NCBI GenBank assembly: GCA_002314565.1
Contig: DCGL01000063.1
Coordinates: forward strand, 1 to 6,350
DNA length: 6,350 nucleotides
Source of the DNA: Clostridiales bacterium UBA1779
Lineage (GTDB): Bacteria; Bacillota; Clostridia; Oscillospirales; CAG-272
Direction of reading: 5' to 3'
In this document: positions 1-6,350 of the stretch, one piece after another
Layout: every line of letters begins with the position of its first letter
Position numbering within the stretch: position 1 is the first letter of the stretch
Made by a program: the position numbers and the translations under genes
The notes under the pieces: model-generated
What the model was told of the DNA's origin: nothing
Database searches by the model: none
Seen by the model: only the letters and a program-made list of their open reading frames with translations

Positions 1-19
1 AACAGTCCCCCGGACTGTT
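1..19. terminator. Hairpin at the left edge, possible terminator of an upstream gene
   Basis: Bases 1-8 (AACAGTCC) and 12-19 (GGACTGTT) are perfect reverse complements around a CCC loop. No T-run follows on the + strand (the next bases are CTCAGG), so as a + strand terminator it is weak. A T-run in the other direction would lie outside the window. It could be the end of an upstream transcript, a bidirectional terminator or an operator-like palindrome. Confidence 0.35.
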
Positions 20-95
20 CTCAGGTACCGTTCACCTTGTCATCTGAATTTTTCGCAATTTTTTATCCTAATACCATTATTAAGCTCCTTCCATC

Positions 96-124
96 TTGAC
101 ACATTCTTCGCTTTGTTGTATAAT
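96..124 (+). promoter_or_regulatory. Strong sigma-A (sigma-70 type) promoter for the binding-protein gene
   Basis: A perfect -35 box TTGACA at 96-101 and a perfect -10 box TATAAT at 119-124 are separated by the ideal 17 nt. Transcription would start near 131, leaving a leader of about 95 nt before the ATG at 226. Both boxes match consensus at all six positions, which fits the strong codon bias of the gene behind it. A small 5-bp inverted repeat (CTTCG 190-194, CGAAG 203-207) sits in the leader just before the ribosome binding site. I see no recognisable riboswitch and no clear operator. Confidence 0.85.
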
Positions 125-225
125 ATACTAAATATCTTTACCTGTTTTGTTCTCGTATTCTCTGCTTTGGTAAGGATATAAACAATTATCTTCGAATTCA
201 ACCGAAGTCAGAAAAAGGAGAAGAA

Positions 226-1716
226 ATGAAACATTTCACAAAACTTGCATCACTCATACTGGCTCTTCTGATGGTTGTGGCTGTTCTTGTAAGCTGCGGT
301 GAAACCAAGACAGAGACTGTTCAGACCACTGCCTCTGCCGAAGCTGAAAGTCAGACACAGGCAGCAGAAGTCGTACCTGTTGAAACAGAGCCCGTGTTCC
401 CGGATGCCAATTACGGCGGAGCAGCTTTCACAGTTTTTGCCAGAAGCGCAAGCACATATACTGAGTGCTATATCTGGGCAGAAACCGAAAACGGTGACGT
501 TATGAACGACAGCACTCTGAAGCGCAACCAGCAGCTTCAGGCAAAATACAATGTCGAAGTAAAAGTCGACATCAGCAATGAAAACCCCGGAAACCAGTTG
601 TCAAAGGATATCGCCGCCGGCGAACTTACCTATGATATCATTCTTGACCGTCGTTCCACACTTGCTTCAGTCGTTACAAGCGGTGTTCTTCTTGACGTAA
701 ACACTCTCAACATCGACTATACAAATTCCTGGTGGGATATCAACGCCATCAACGACTACAAGGTATTCGGTAAGACATACTTCTTCGTAAACGACGTTTC
801 CACTTCCAACCTTTCCGGCACACGTTTCCTGTATTGGAACAAGCAGATCGTTATCGACTACAATCTGACCAATCCCTATGATCTCGTTGCCAAGAACGAG
901 TGGACACTCGAAAACTTTGTAAACATGGTTAAGGGCGTTTCCAACATCAAGGCTGACGGTTCTCTCGGAACCTACGGTATGCTTGCCGAAACAGGTTCTT
1001 CAAACGGTAACTATATGCATCTCTTCACCGGCTGCGGCATCAAGTTCAGCAGCGTAAACAGCGACGGTGAAATCGTCTGCAATATTTCCGACAACGTTGA
1101 TAAGCTTCAGAATATCACTGACCTGCTCAAGACCTGCTACGTTGATAAGGTAACTTCCCTTACATACGACAGCACACAGGCTGTATGCACAGATTCCACC
1201 ATCTCCAGCAAGTGGACACTCGGACGTACAATGTTTGCCGAGGGTCACTTCCTCTTCGTACAGAACGGAATGGGCGTATCTGACCTGTTTAACGATATGG
1301 CTGACGACTACGGTGTTCTTCCCAACCCGAAGTATGATTCCAACCAGGAAAGATACTATCATAAGATTGATAAGTACAGCATTATCTGGGCTGTACCGAA
1401 TGCTGCAAGCATTGACCAGGATAAGGTTGCAAAGGTTATGGATTACTGGTCTTACCTGTCTTCCAAGACCGTTATGCCCGCTTTCTATGACATTACAATC
1501 AGATCAAAGAGAATTTCCGAATCAACAGCTTCTGCCAACCTCGACATCGTAAAGAACACAATTTCTTACGAGCTTGCCGACCTCTACTGCTCAACCATTA
1601 TGGATGCCGTCAATACCGGTTATACCTCCGGCAGCATCGCAACAGGTTACAAGCAGTATAATAAGGCCATTGAAGCCTCACTTAAGGCAACAAACCAGAA
1701 ACTGTCCGCACAGTAA
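226..1716 (+). CDS. Extracellular solute-binding lipoprotein of an ABC importer (family 1 type)
   Basis: Predicted substrate-binding protein of an ABC uptake system, tethered to the outer face of the membrane. The N-terminus is a lipoprotein signal peptide: Lys/His-containing n-region, hydrophobic stretch about residues 7-22, lipobox L-V-S-C with the lipidated Cys at 24. A Thr/Glu/Ala/Gln-rich flexible linker follows (about 25-58), then the two-lobed binding domain to residue 496. The pattern of WW at 169-170, an N-E-W-T-L segment near 224-228 and a D-Y-G-V-L-P-N-P-K-Y segment near 361-370 resembles family 1 (sugar/oligosaccharide) binding proteins common in Clostridia; about 500 aa is normal for them. 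AAGGAG at 215-220, 5 nt before the ATG, supports the start. No permease or ATPase gene is adjacent, so it is an orphan component here. Codon use is strongly biased, suggesting high expression. The sugar substrate is inferred only from the family and from the isomerase next door; a peptide or other solute cannot be excluded. Confidence 0.88.
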   Translation: MKHFTKLASLILALLMVVAVLVSCGETKTETVQTTASAEAESQTQAAEVVPVETEPVFPDANYGGAAFTVFARSASTYTECYIWAETENGDVMNDSTLKRNQQLQAKYNVEVKVDISNENPGNQLSKDIAAGELTYDIILDRRSTLASVVTSGVLLDVNTLNIDYTNSWWDINAINDYKVFGKTYFFVNDVSTSNLSGTRFLYWNKQIVIDYNLTNPYDLVAKNEWTLENFVNMVKGVSNIKADGSLGTYGMLAETGSSNGNYMHLFTGCGIKFSSVNSDGEIVCNISDNVDKLQNITDLLKTCYVDKVTSLTYDSTQAVCTDSTISSKWTLGRTMFAEGHFLFVQNGMGVSDLFNDMADDYGVLPNPKYDSNQERYYHKIDKYSIIWAVPNAASIDQDKVAKVMDYWSYLSSKTVMPAFYDITIRSKRISESTASANLDIVKNTISYELADLYCSTIMDAVNTGYTSGSIATGYKQYNKAIEASLKATNQKLSAQ

Positions 1717-1723
1717 TATTTTT

Positions 1724-1754
1724 CCGCATCCGTCCCTTTGGGACGGGTGCGGTT
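1724..1754 (+). terminator. Strong intercistronic hairpin after the binding-protein gene
   Basis: Left arm 1724-1736 and right arm 1740-1752 pair over 13 bp (one G-T wobble, 1729/1747) around a TTT loop, starting 7 nt after the stop codon. Only two T residues follow, then ATCGTG, so termination may be partial. Such a hairpin can also protect the 3' end of an abundant upstream message, which would give more binding protein than isomerase. Confidence 0.65.
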
Positions 1755-1785
1755 ATCGTGTAAAAACGAACAGTAATTTCGAAAA

Positions 1786-1809
1786 CACCTGATTTTCCGT
1801 AAATCAGTG
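1786..1809 (+). promoter_or_regulatory. Second inverted repeat in the leader of the isomerase gene
   Basis: CTGATTT (1789-1795) pairs with AAATCAG (1801-1807) around a 5-nt loop, and two more pairs form outside a bulged C (1786-1787 with 1808-1809). It lies 37 nt before the isomerase ATG and is followed by an AT-rich stretch with T-runs (1820-1830). It may be an operator or a small RNA structure; no good -35/-10 pair is visible between 1717 and 1846. The role is unknown. Confidence 0.35.
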
Positions 1810-1846
1810 ATAAATAAGCTATTTTTATTTCAGGAGATATTATTCA

Positions 1847-3247
1847 ATGGAAAAGATTAAAATTGGTTTCCTCCCTCTTTACATCAAACTGTATGATGAC
1901 TGCGGAAGCGGAGCAAAGAGCCGCCCGCGTCTTGAGCCCTTTGCCGACAAGCTTGCCGCAAAGATTGCAGAAAACGGTTTTGATGTAGTTATGAACGAAT
2001 TCTGCCGCATTAAGCCTGAATTCGAAGCTGCTGTTGCTAAATTCGAAGCTGAAGGCTGCAAGGCTATCGTAACCTGGCATGCCGCATATTCACCTTCTCT
2101 TGAGAGCATCGATGCCCTTGCCGGCACAAAGCTCCCTCTCGTTGTTCTCGATACAACAGAGACCTATGCTTTTGACCCCACACAGGAGCCCGGTGAAATC
2201 AGCTACTGCCACGGTATCCACGGTGTTATGGATATGTGCTCCATGCTCAACCAGCGCGGCAAGGCCGTTGCAGTTGCTGCCGGACACATTGACCATTCAG
2301 ACGTTATCGAGCGTACAGTCGGTTATCTTCGCGCTGCCGTTGCCGCTACTTCCATCGACGGAAGCAAGACCGGAAGCATCGGCGGAAGCTTCGCCGGCAT
2401 GGGTGACTTCCTCGTATCCGATGAAGAAATGCTCAGCCGTTTCGGCGTAAAGGTTGTATATCCCTCTGAAGGTGAAATTGCCGGATACAGAGCCGAAATC
2501 ACAGATGAAGAAGTCGCTGCCGAAATTGCAGAAGACAACAAGAAGTACGACGTACTTTCTGCTGAGATTGACGCTGAAGTTCACGCCCGCACAGCCCGCA
2601 ACTGCCTCGCCGTCCGTAAGTGGATTGCAAAGCAGAACCTGAATGCTTTCACCGTAAACTTTATGCAGCTCAACAAAGAGACCGGCCTTGAAATTATGCC
2701 CTTTATGGAAGCATGCAAGGCTATGGGTCGTGGAACCGGTTATGCCGGTGAAGGCGACGTTCTCACAGCTACTCTCGTCGGCGGTCTTATGCACGGCTTT
2801 GAAAAGTCTACATTTGTTGAAATCTTCTGCCCTGACTGGAAGGGAAACACTCTGCTTCTCTCACACATGGGTGAATACAACGAGAACCTCGTATCCGGTA
2901 AGCCCAAGATGACAGAAATCAACTTCATCTACGGCGATGCCAAGAATCCTGTCGTTTCATACGGCCGTTACCATGGCGGTCAGGCTGTATTTATGAACCT
3001 CTTCCGCAGCACCGAAGGCTTCAAGATGCTCATTTCCAACGTTCAGATGGAAGAAGTACGTGAACAGGATGACAAGTTCGTAAACAAGGTACGCGGATGG
3101 CTGCGTCCCAATATGCCCGTTGCCGATTTCCTTGAGAACATCAGCCGCGTTGGCGCTACACATCACAGCGCTCTCGTATACGGTGCCAGAGTCAACGAAA
3201 TTATCTATTTCTGCAAGCTCCTCGGCCTGCCCTACGAAGTAATCTGA
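1847..3247 (+). CDS. L-arabinose/L-fucose isomerase superfamily protein, substrate uncertain
   Basis: Predicted cytoplasmic aldose-ketose isomerase of the AraA/FucI fold, 466 aa (canonical AraA is about 500). The C-terminal half carries the AraA active-site pattern: G-Y-A-G-E-G-D at 298-304 (Glu302), F-V-E at 323-325 (Glu325), L-S-H-M-G-E at 338-343 (His340) and A-T-H-H-S at 437-441 (His440). By recalled alignment these match E. coli AraA Glu306, Glu333, His350 and His450, the Mn2+ ligands and catalytic glutamates. Met185 also appears at the place of an AraA active-site Met. The N-terminus reads G-F-L-P-L-Y where AraA has G-S-Q-H-L-Y, so the substrate-contacting Gln is missing. It is therefore not a standard arabinose isomerase, and another pentose, deoxyhexose or modified sugar is possible. 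AGGAG at 1832-1836 lies 10 nt before the ATG. Tandem stops TGA-TAA end the gene. Codon bias is strong, like that of the binding-protein gene before it, with which it probably shares a promoter. Family confident; reaction not. Confidence 0.85.
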   Translation: MEKIKIGFLPLYIKLYDDCGSGAKSRPRLEPFADKLAAKIAENGFDVVMNEFCRIKPEFEAAVAKFEAEGCKAIVTWHAAYSPSLESIDALAGTKLPLVVLDTTETYAFDPTQEPGEISYCHGIHGVMDMCSMLNQRGKAVAVAAGHIDHSDVIERTVGYLRAAVAATSIDGSKTGSIGGSFAGMGDFLVSDEEMLSRFGVKVVYPSEGEIAGYRAEITDEEVAAEIAEDNKKYDVLSAEIDAEVHARTARNCLAVRKWIAKQNLNAFTVNFMQLNKETGLEIMPFMEACKAMGRGTGYAGEGDVLTATLVGGLMHGFEKSTFVEIFCPDWKGNTLLLSHMGEYNENLVSGKPKMTEINFIYGDAKNPVVSYGRYHGGQAVFMNLFRSTEGFKMLISNVQMEEVREQDDKFVNKVRGWLRPNMPVADFLENISRVGATHHSALVYGARVNEIIYFCKLLGLPYEVI

Positions 3248-3263
3248 TAATTCAGTAATAAAC

Positions 3264-3305
3264 CGGGGCTGTAAAACTTAATTGCTTTTACAGCCCCGAA
3301 ATTTT
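3264..3305 (+). terminator. 13-bp hairpin terminator after the isomerase gene
   Basis: Left arm 3264-3276 and right arm 3286-3298 pair perfectly over 13 bp, GC-rich at the base, with a 9-nt loop. AAATTTT follows (3299-3305), a short T-run. It begins 16 nt after the isomerase stop and ends just before the ribosome binding site of the MATE gene, so it should end most but perhaps not all transcripts arriving from the left. Confidence 0.72.
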
Positions 3306-3309
3306 GGAG
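3306..3309 (+). promoter_or_regulatory. Ribosome binding site that decides the TTG start of the MATE gene
   Basis: GGAG (within TTGGAG) lies 7 nt before the TTG at 3317. The next in-frame ATG, at 3365, has only CAGACGCGAA before it and no Shine-Dalgarno match, so the TTG is preferred. Confidence 0.65.
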
Positions 3310-3316
3310 TATTGAT

Positions 3317-4729
3317 TTGGAAAACGTAAAGCAAAGACGCAGATTTTCACTGGTCAGACGCGAAATGGATATGACGCAGGGCAGCATCCTTGAAAGCCTT
3401 GTCTTCTTTTCGATTCCGCTGCTTATCGGTAATATGCTTCAGCAGCTTTATAATCTGTGTGATACATGGGTTATCGGGCGCTTTGCCGAGGATGCGGCAT
3501 ATTCGGCCGTCGGCAACGTGGGCCCCATTACAAACATTATGGTTGGTTTTTTTGTCGGTTTTTCAACGGGCGCGGGTGTTGTCATTTCGCAATACTTTGG
3601 GCGCGGGGACGAAGAATCGGTAAAAAAGACAGTTCATACTGCGATATCGGTTACCGCTCTGATGGCTGTCGTTATGACTGCTCTCGGGGTGCTGCTCACA
3701 CCGACAATCCTCAGAATGATGCTCCACGTGGATATGGACGACCCCTCCACGCAGGAGGTTTACAAATATGCCGTTCCGTACCTCACGATATATTTTGCCG
3801 GTATTTCCGGACTCCTTTTCTATAATATCGGAGCCGGAATACTGAGAGCCATCGGTGACTCAACCTGGCCGTTTGTTTTTCTGGTTATTTCGACCGTGAC
3901 GAACATCTCACTTGACCTGCTGTTCGTAGCCGTCTTCCATTGGGGAGTTTACGGTGTTGCAACCGCTACAATAATTGCGGAGTTTGCATCAGGATTTGCT
4001 GCAATGCTCAAGCTTGCACGGGCCAAAAACTGCGTAAAAATCCGTCTTGGCGATATGAAAATCGATATGATGCTGCTCAGAAAAATCACGAAGGTCGGTC
4101 TTCCCGCCGGTTTGCAGACAGCTCTTACTGCATTTTCAAACGTATTCGTTCAATCCTATATCAGCGCAACGAACGGTGTTCAGGCTATAAATATGGGATC
4201 TTGGACCACATATTCAAAGGTTGACCAGGTGCTGTTTCTGCCGCTTCAGACTCTTGCTTTGTCCGCAACAACCTTTGTCGGTCAGAATCTCGGCGTCGGC
4301 AACGTCAAACGGGCAAAGAAGGGAGCCAATACTGCGTTTCTGATGGCCGTGGTATGCTATTTCGCCCTGGCTGTTCCCATTGAATTGTTTACTCCGGCAA
4401 TAGCGGGATTCTTCAACGATAATACGGAAATTGTCAACGGGGCAGTAACGCTTCTCAGAGTTATCACACCGGTATATATCTGCAGCTGTGTGAATCAGGT
4501 GTATTCAGGGGCTATGAGAGGGGCGGGAAACGCCGTTGCCCCTATGATTATTATGCTCACGAATTTCGTTCTGGTTCGTCAGATATATCTGTACGTTGTC
4601 AAAAACTATATTTCAAACGATCTCTTACCGATTGGCTGCGGTTATCCCTTCGGATGGCTCTGCTGTATGATTACAGTACTTATTTACTACCGTTTCTTCT
4701 TCAGCTATGAGAAGAACAAACTTGTTTGA
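3317..4729 (+). CDS. MATE-family multidrug/cation antiporter
   Basis: Predicted inner-membrane exporter that uses a Na+ or H+ gradient to expel organic cations or other small molecules. At 470 aa it has the family's usual length and about 12 hydrophobic segments. The N-terminal family signature is visible: D-M-T-Q-G at 18-22, then F-S-I-P-L-L-I-G-N-M with L-Q-Q-L-Y-N at 41-46. The two-fold repeat typical of MATE shows as V-I-S-Q-Y-F-G-R-G (89-97) against T-F-V-G-Q-N-L-G-V-G (319-328), and G-I-L-R-A-I-G-D (174-181) against G-A-M-R-G-A-G-N (398-405). Start is TTG with GGAG 7 nt upstream; an alternative ATG is residue 17, giving a 454-aa protein that would still include the whole transporter domain. 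Codon use is looser than in the neighbours (more GGG, CGG, GCG, AAA), suggesting lower expression or a different history. gltX starts 27 nt after its stop, so the two are probably co-transcribed. Substrate cannot be told from sequence. Confidence 0.9.
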   Translation: MENVKQRRRFSLVRREMDMTQGSILESLVFFSIPLLIGNMLQQLYNLCDTWVIGRFAEDAAYSAVGNVGPITNIMVGFFVGFSTGAGVVISQYFGRGDEESVKKTVHTAISVTALMAVVMTALGVLLTPTILRMMLHVDMDDPSTQEVYKYAVPYLTIYFAGISGLLFYNIGAGILRAIGDSTWPFVFLVISTVTNISLDLLFVAVFHWGVYGVATATIIAEFASGFAAMLKLARAKNCVKIRLGDMKIDMMLLRKITKVGLPAGLQTALTAFSNVFVQSYISATNGVQAINMGSWTTYSKVDQVLFLPLQTLALSATTFVGQNLGVGNVKRAKKGANTAFLMAVVCYFALAVPIELFTPAIAGFFNDNTEIVNGAVTLLRVITPVYICSCVNQVYSGAMRGAGNAVAPMIIMLTNFVLVRQIYLYVVKNYISNDLLPIGCGYPFGWLCCMITVLIYYRFFFSYEKNKLV

Positions 4730-4756
4730 TTTTATTATTAAAGGTTGGATAAAAAA

Positions 4757-6211
4757 ATGTCAGAAAACAAAGCTCCGGTTTGCACCAGATTTGCTCCTTC
4801 CCCCACAGGATATATGCATATAGGCAATCTGAGAACAGCCCTTTATGCCTATCTGCTTTCAAGAGCCACGGGCGGAAAGTTTATCGTCCGTATTGAGGAC
4901 ACAGACAGAGAACGTCTCGTCGATGGCGCTGTTGACGTCATTCTCAAGACTCTTGAGGTAACGGGACTTGATTACGACGAAGGCCCCATTGTCGGCGGTC
5001 CGAACGGCCCTTACGTTCAGAGTGAGCGCAAGGCTATTTATAAGGAGTACGCAGAGAAGCTTGTTGCTCTCGGTCATGCCTATTATTGCTTCTGCTCTGA
5101 AGAGCGTCTTGCTCAGCTTCATGAAGAAAACGAAAACGGAGGCTACGACAGACACTGCCGCAACCTCTCCGAAGAGGAGGTCAAGGCCAATCTTGCTGCA
5201 GGCCTTCCTTACGTAATCCGTCAGAAGATTCCACTTGAGGGCACGACTACGTACACAGACGAGGTTTTCGGCGAAATCTCAATGGAAAACAAAGAGATGC
5301 AGGACCAGATTCTGCTCAAGGCCGACGGATATCCCACTTACAACTTTGCACACGTCGTTGACGACTATCTTATGGGAGTCACGCACGTCGTACGCGGAAG
5401 CGAATATCTGACCTCCACCCCGAAATACGTTCTGCTCTATGACGCCTTCGGATGGGAAAGACCTCACTACGTACATCTTCCCCTGCTTATGGGCAAGGAT
5501 GCCGACGGAAAGATTTCAAAGCTTTCAAAGCGTCATGGTGCCGTAAGCTTCCAGGACCTTGTAAATCAGGGCTTCTTACCTGAAGCCATTGTAAACTATA
5601 TCGCTCACCTCGGCTGGTGCCCGAAGAATACGAACGAAGAGATTTTCAGCCTTGCCGAGCTTCGCGAGCTGTTCTCAATCGACGGAATCAACAAGTCCCC
5701 CGCCGTATTTGACTACGAAAAGCTTCGCTGGTTCAACTCTGAATATATCAAGGCTCTTCCCGACGAACCCTATATGGCAAAGGCTCTTCCCGAGCTTGAA
5801 AAGTGCTGCAAGCCCTACGTAAACCGCGAGGCTCTTGCCGTCCTGCTTCACTCAAGACTTGCCTGCTTCGGAGATATCGAAGAGACCGTTAAGTTCGTAA
5901 ACGAGCGTCTTCCCATGGAAGGTGATCTCTATACCAACAAAAAGAACAAGACCACACCCGAAGGCTGCAAGGAAGTCCTCGGTGAAGTCCTGCCCATTCT
6001 TGAAAAGGCAGAGGCCTGGGACAACGACAGTCTCTTTGAACTGCTCAAGGCTTATGCCGAAGAGAAGGGACTCAAGGCAGGTGCCGTTATGTGGGCCGTC
6101 AGAGTTGCCGTTGCACGTCAGGCTGTAACTCCCGGCGGAGCTACTGAGCTTATGGTCGTTCTCGGCAAAGAAGAAACGGTCGAAAGAATCAAACTTGCAA
6201 TAGCTGAATAA
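4757..6211 (+). CDS. gltX: Glutamyl-tRNA synthetase
   Basis: Class I aminoacyl-tRNA synthetase that charges tRNA with glutamate; cytoplasmic, 484 aa, the usual bacterial length. Seen in order: catalytic motif R-F-A-P-S-P-T-G-Y-M-H-I-G-N (HIGH variant, 21-24), R-I-E-D-T-D-R-E-R (45-53), a Cys-rich insert C-F-C (111-113) with H-C (133-134) that may be a full or degenerate zinc site, H-V-V-R-G-S-E (210-216), the KMSKS-type loop K-L-S-K-R (255-259), and the helical anticodon-binding domain ending in a V-L-G-K-E-E-T-V-E-R-I segment. Start: ATG at 4757 is chosen because the only Shine-Dalgarno-like bases (AAAGG to 4744, GGA at 4747-4749) lie before it. An in-frame TTG at 4745 would add four residues (MDKK), but AAAGG touches it directly and could not serve it. 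In Clostridia lacking GlnRS this enzyme also charges tRNA-Gln for GatCAB; nothing here decides that. The gene lies 27 nt after the MATE gene and ends before a strong terminator. Confidence 0.96.
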   Translation: MSENKAPVCTRFAPSPTGYMHIGNLRTALYAYLLSRATGGKFIVRIEDTDRERLVDGAVDVILKTLEVTGLDYDEGPIVGGPNGPYVQSERKAIYKEYAEKLVALGHAYYCFCSEERLAQLHEENENGGYDRHCRNLSEEEVKANLAAGLPYVIRQKIPLEGTTTYTDEVFGEISMENKEMQDQILLKADGYPTYNFAHVVDDYLMGVTHVVRGSEYLTSTPKYVLLYDAFGWERPHYVHLPLLMGKDADGKISKLSKRHGAVSFQDLVNQGFLPEAIVNYIAHLGWCPKNTNEEIFSLAELRELFSIDGINKSPAVFDYEKLRWFNSEYIKALPDEPYMAKALPELEKCCKPYVNREALAVLLHSRLACFGDIEETVKFVNERLPMEGDLYTNKKNKTTPEGCKEVLGEVLPILEKAEAWDNDSLFELLKAYAEEKGLKAGAVMWAVRVAVARQAVTPGGATELMVVLGKEETVERIKLAIAE

Positions 6212-6217
6212 AGCCTT

Positions 6218-6259
6218 GGCGGCGCAATTAACGGAAACGTTTATTGCGCCGCCTTTTTT
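6218..6259 (+). terminator. Canonical rho-independent terminator of gltX
   Basis: An 11-bp GC-rich stem (6218-6228 with 6243-6253) continues past a T-T mismatch into four more pairs (6230-6233 with 6238-6241) capped by a GAAA tetraloop of the stable GNRA type. Six T residues follow at 6254-6259. It starts 7 nt after the gltX stop. Confidence 0.95.
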
Positions 6260-6260
6260 C

Positions 6261-6300
6261 AGTACCGTGGTTAATCAGCAGGTAAAAACGGTGCTTTTTT
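6261..6300 (+). terminator. Probable second terminator in tandem
   Basis: Bases 6261-6268 pair with 6288-6295 over 8 bp (one T-G wobble) around a 19-nt loop, and T residues follow to 6300. The large loop makes it weaker than the terminator just before it. It would back that terminator up and shield the promoter that follows. Confidence 0.5.
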
Positions 6301-6302
6301 CA

Positions 6303-6331
6303 TTGACTTTTAAAATAATCTTTAGTATAAC
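6303..6331 (+). promoter_or_regulatory. Sigma-A promoter facing a gene beyond the window
   Basis: A -35 box TTGACT (6303-6308) and a -10 box TATAAC (6326-6331) are separated by 17 nt; each matches consensus at five of six positions. Transcription would start near 6338 and run rightward out of the window. The AT-rich spacer and the terminators just upstream support an independent transcription unit. Confidence 0.72.
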
Positions 6332-6350
6332 CCGAGTTTGCCGAAAAATG

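Noticed and set aside
22..32. Short similarity between GTACCGT near 25-31 and TACCGT near 6263-6268, as flanking repeats of an element
   Set aside because: Too short and imperfect to be a direct repeat of an insertion; the genes between are ordinary chromosomal genes.
131..225. Possible riboswitch or T-box in the 95-nt leader
   Set aside because: Only a 5-bp inverted repeat is visible, with no T-box sequence, terminator or known aptamer core.
1000..1362. 120-aa open frame on the - strand inside the binding-protein gene
   Set aside because: Antisense shadow with no family resemblance and no supporting start signal.
2297..2794. 165-aa open frame on the - strand inside the isomerase gene
   Set aside because: It lies wholly antisense to a well-supported gene, no ribosome binding site or promoter was noted for it, and the protein resembles no family. 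Strong codon bias on the + strand leaves such frames open.
3466..4224. Alternate + strand frames (3466-3825 and 3940-4224) within the MATE gene, suggesting a frameshift
   Set aside because: The MATE frame is continuous from 3317 to 4729 with full-length family similarity; the other frames give Cys/Arg-rich, non-membrane sequence.
5100..5160. Zinc site of GltX as clearly intact
   Set aside because: C-F-C and H-C are present, but the spacing does not fit the E. coli pattern as I recall it, so metal binding was left as uncertain.

Overview
The window is a moderate-GC stretch from a Gram-positive bacterium, most likely a gut-type Clostridia (Oscillospiraceae or a relative). This is inferred from the style of the lipoprotein substrate-binding protein, strong AGGAG-type ribosome binding sites, TTGACA/TATAAT promoters, T-tailed hairpin terminators and the MATE subfamily. 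All four genes lie on the + strand and all are intact. I see no RNA gene, insertion sequence, CRISPR array, phage gene or frameshift.

Layout. Bases 1-225 hold a perfect 8-bp hairpin at the left edge, then a textbook sigma-A promoter (TTGACA, 17-nt spacer, TATAAT) and a leader of about 95 nt. The first gene (226-1716) encodes an extracellular lipoprotein substrate-binding protein of an ABC importer, with no permease or ATPase gene beside it. After a strong 13-bp hairpin comes 1847-3247, a diverged member of the L-arabinose/L-fucose isomerase superfamily that keeps all four presumed metal ligands but has lost part of the canonical arabinose-isomerase N-terminal motif. A second 13-bp hairpin separates it from a TTG-started MATE-family multidrug/cation antiporter (3317-4727/9). 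Twenty-seven bases later comes glutamyl-tRNA synthetase, gltX (4757-6211). A canonical terminator, a probable second terminator in tandem, and a new promoter facing out of the window close the right end.

How the genes fit together. The binding protein and the isomerase make a plausible pair: capture of a sugar or glycoside outside the cell, then aldose-ketose isomerisation in the cytoplasm. They share a heavily biased, high-expression style of codon use and only one visible promoter. The MATE gene has looser codon use and no visible promoter of its own, and is probably co-transcribed with gltX, a housekeeping gene with no functional link to it. This is mostly an ordinary chromosomal region. 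The least explained item is the substrate of the AraA-like isomerase and its pairing with an orphan binding protein. I found no evidence for a new defence or mobile system.
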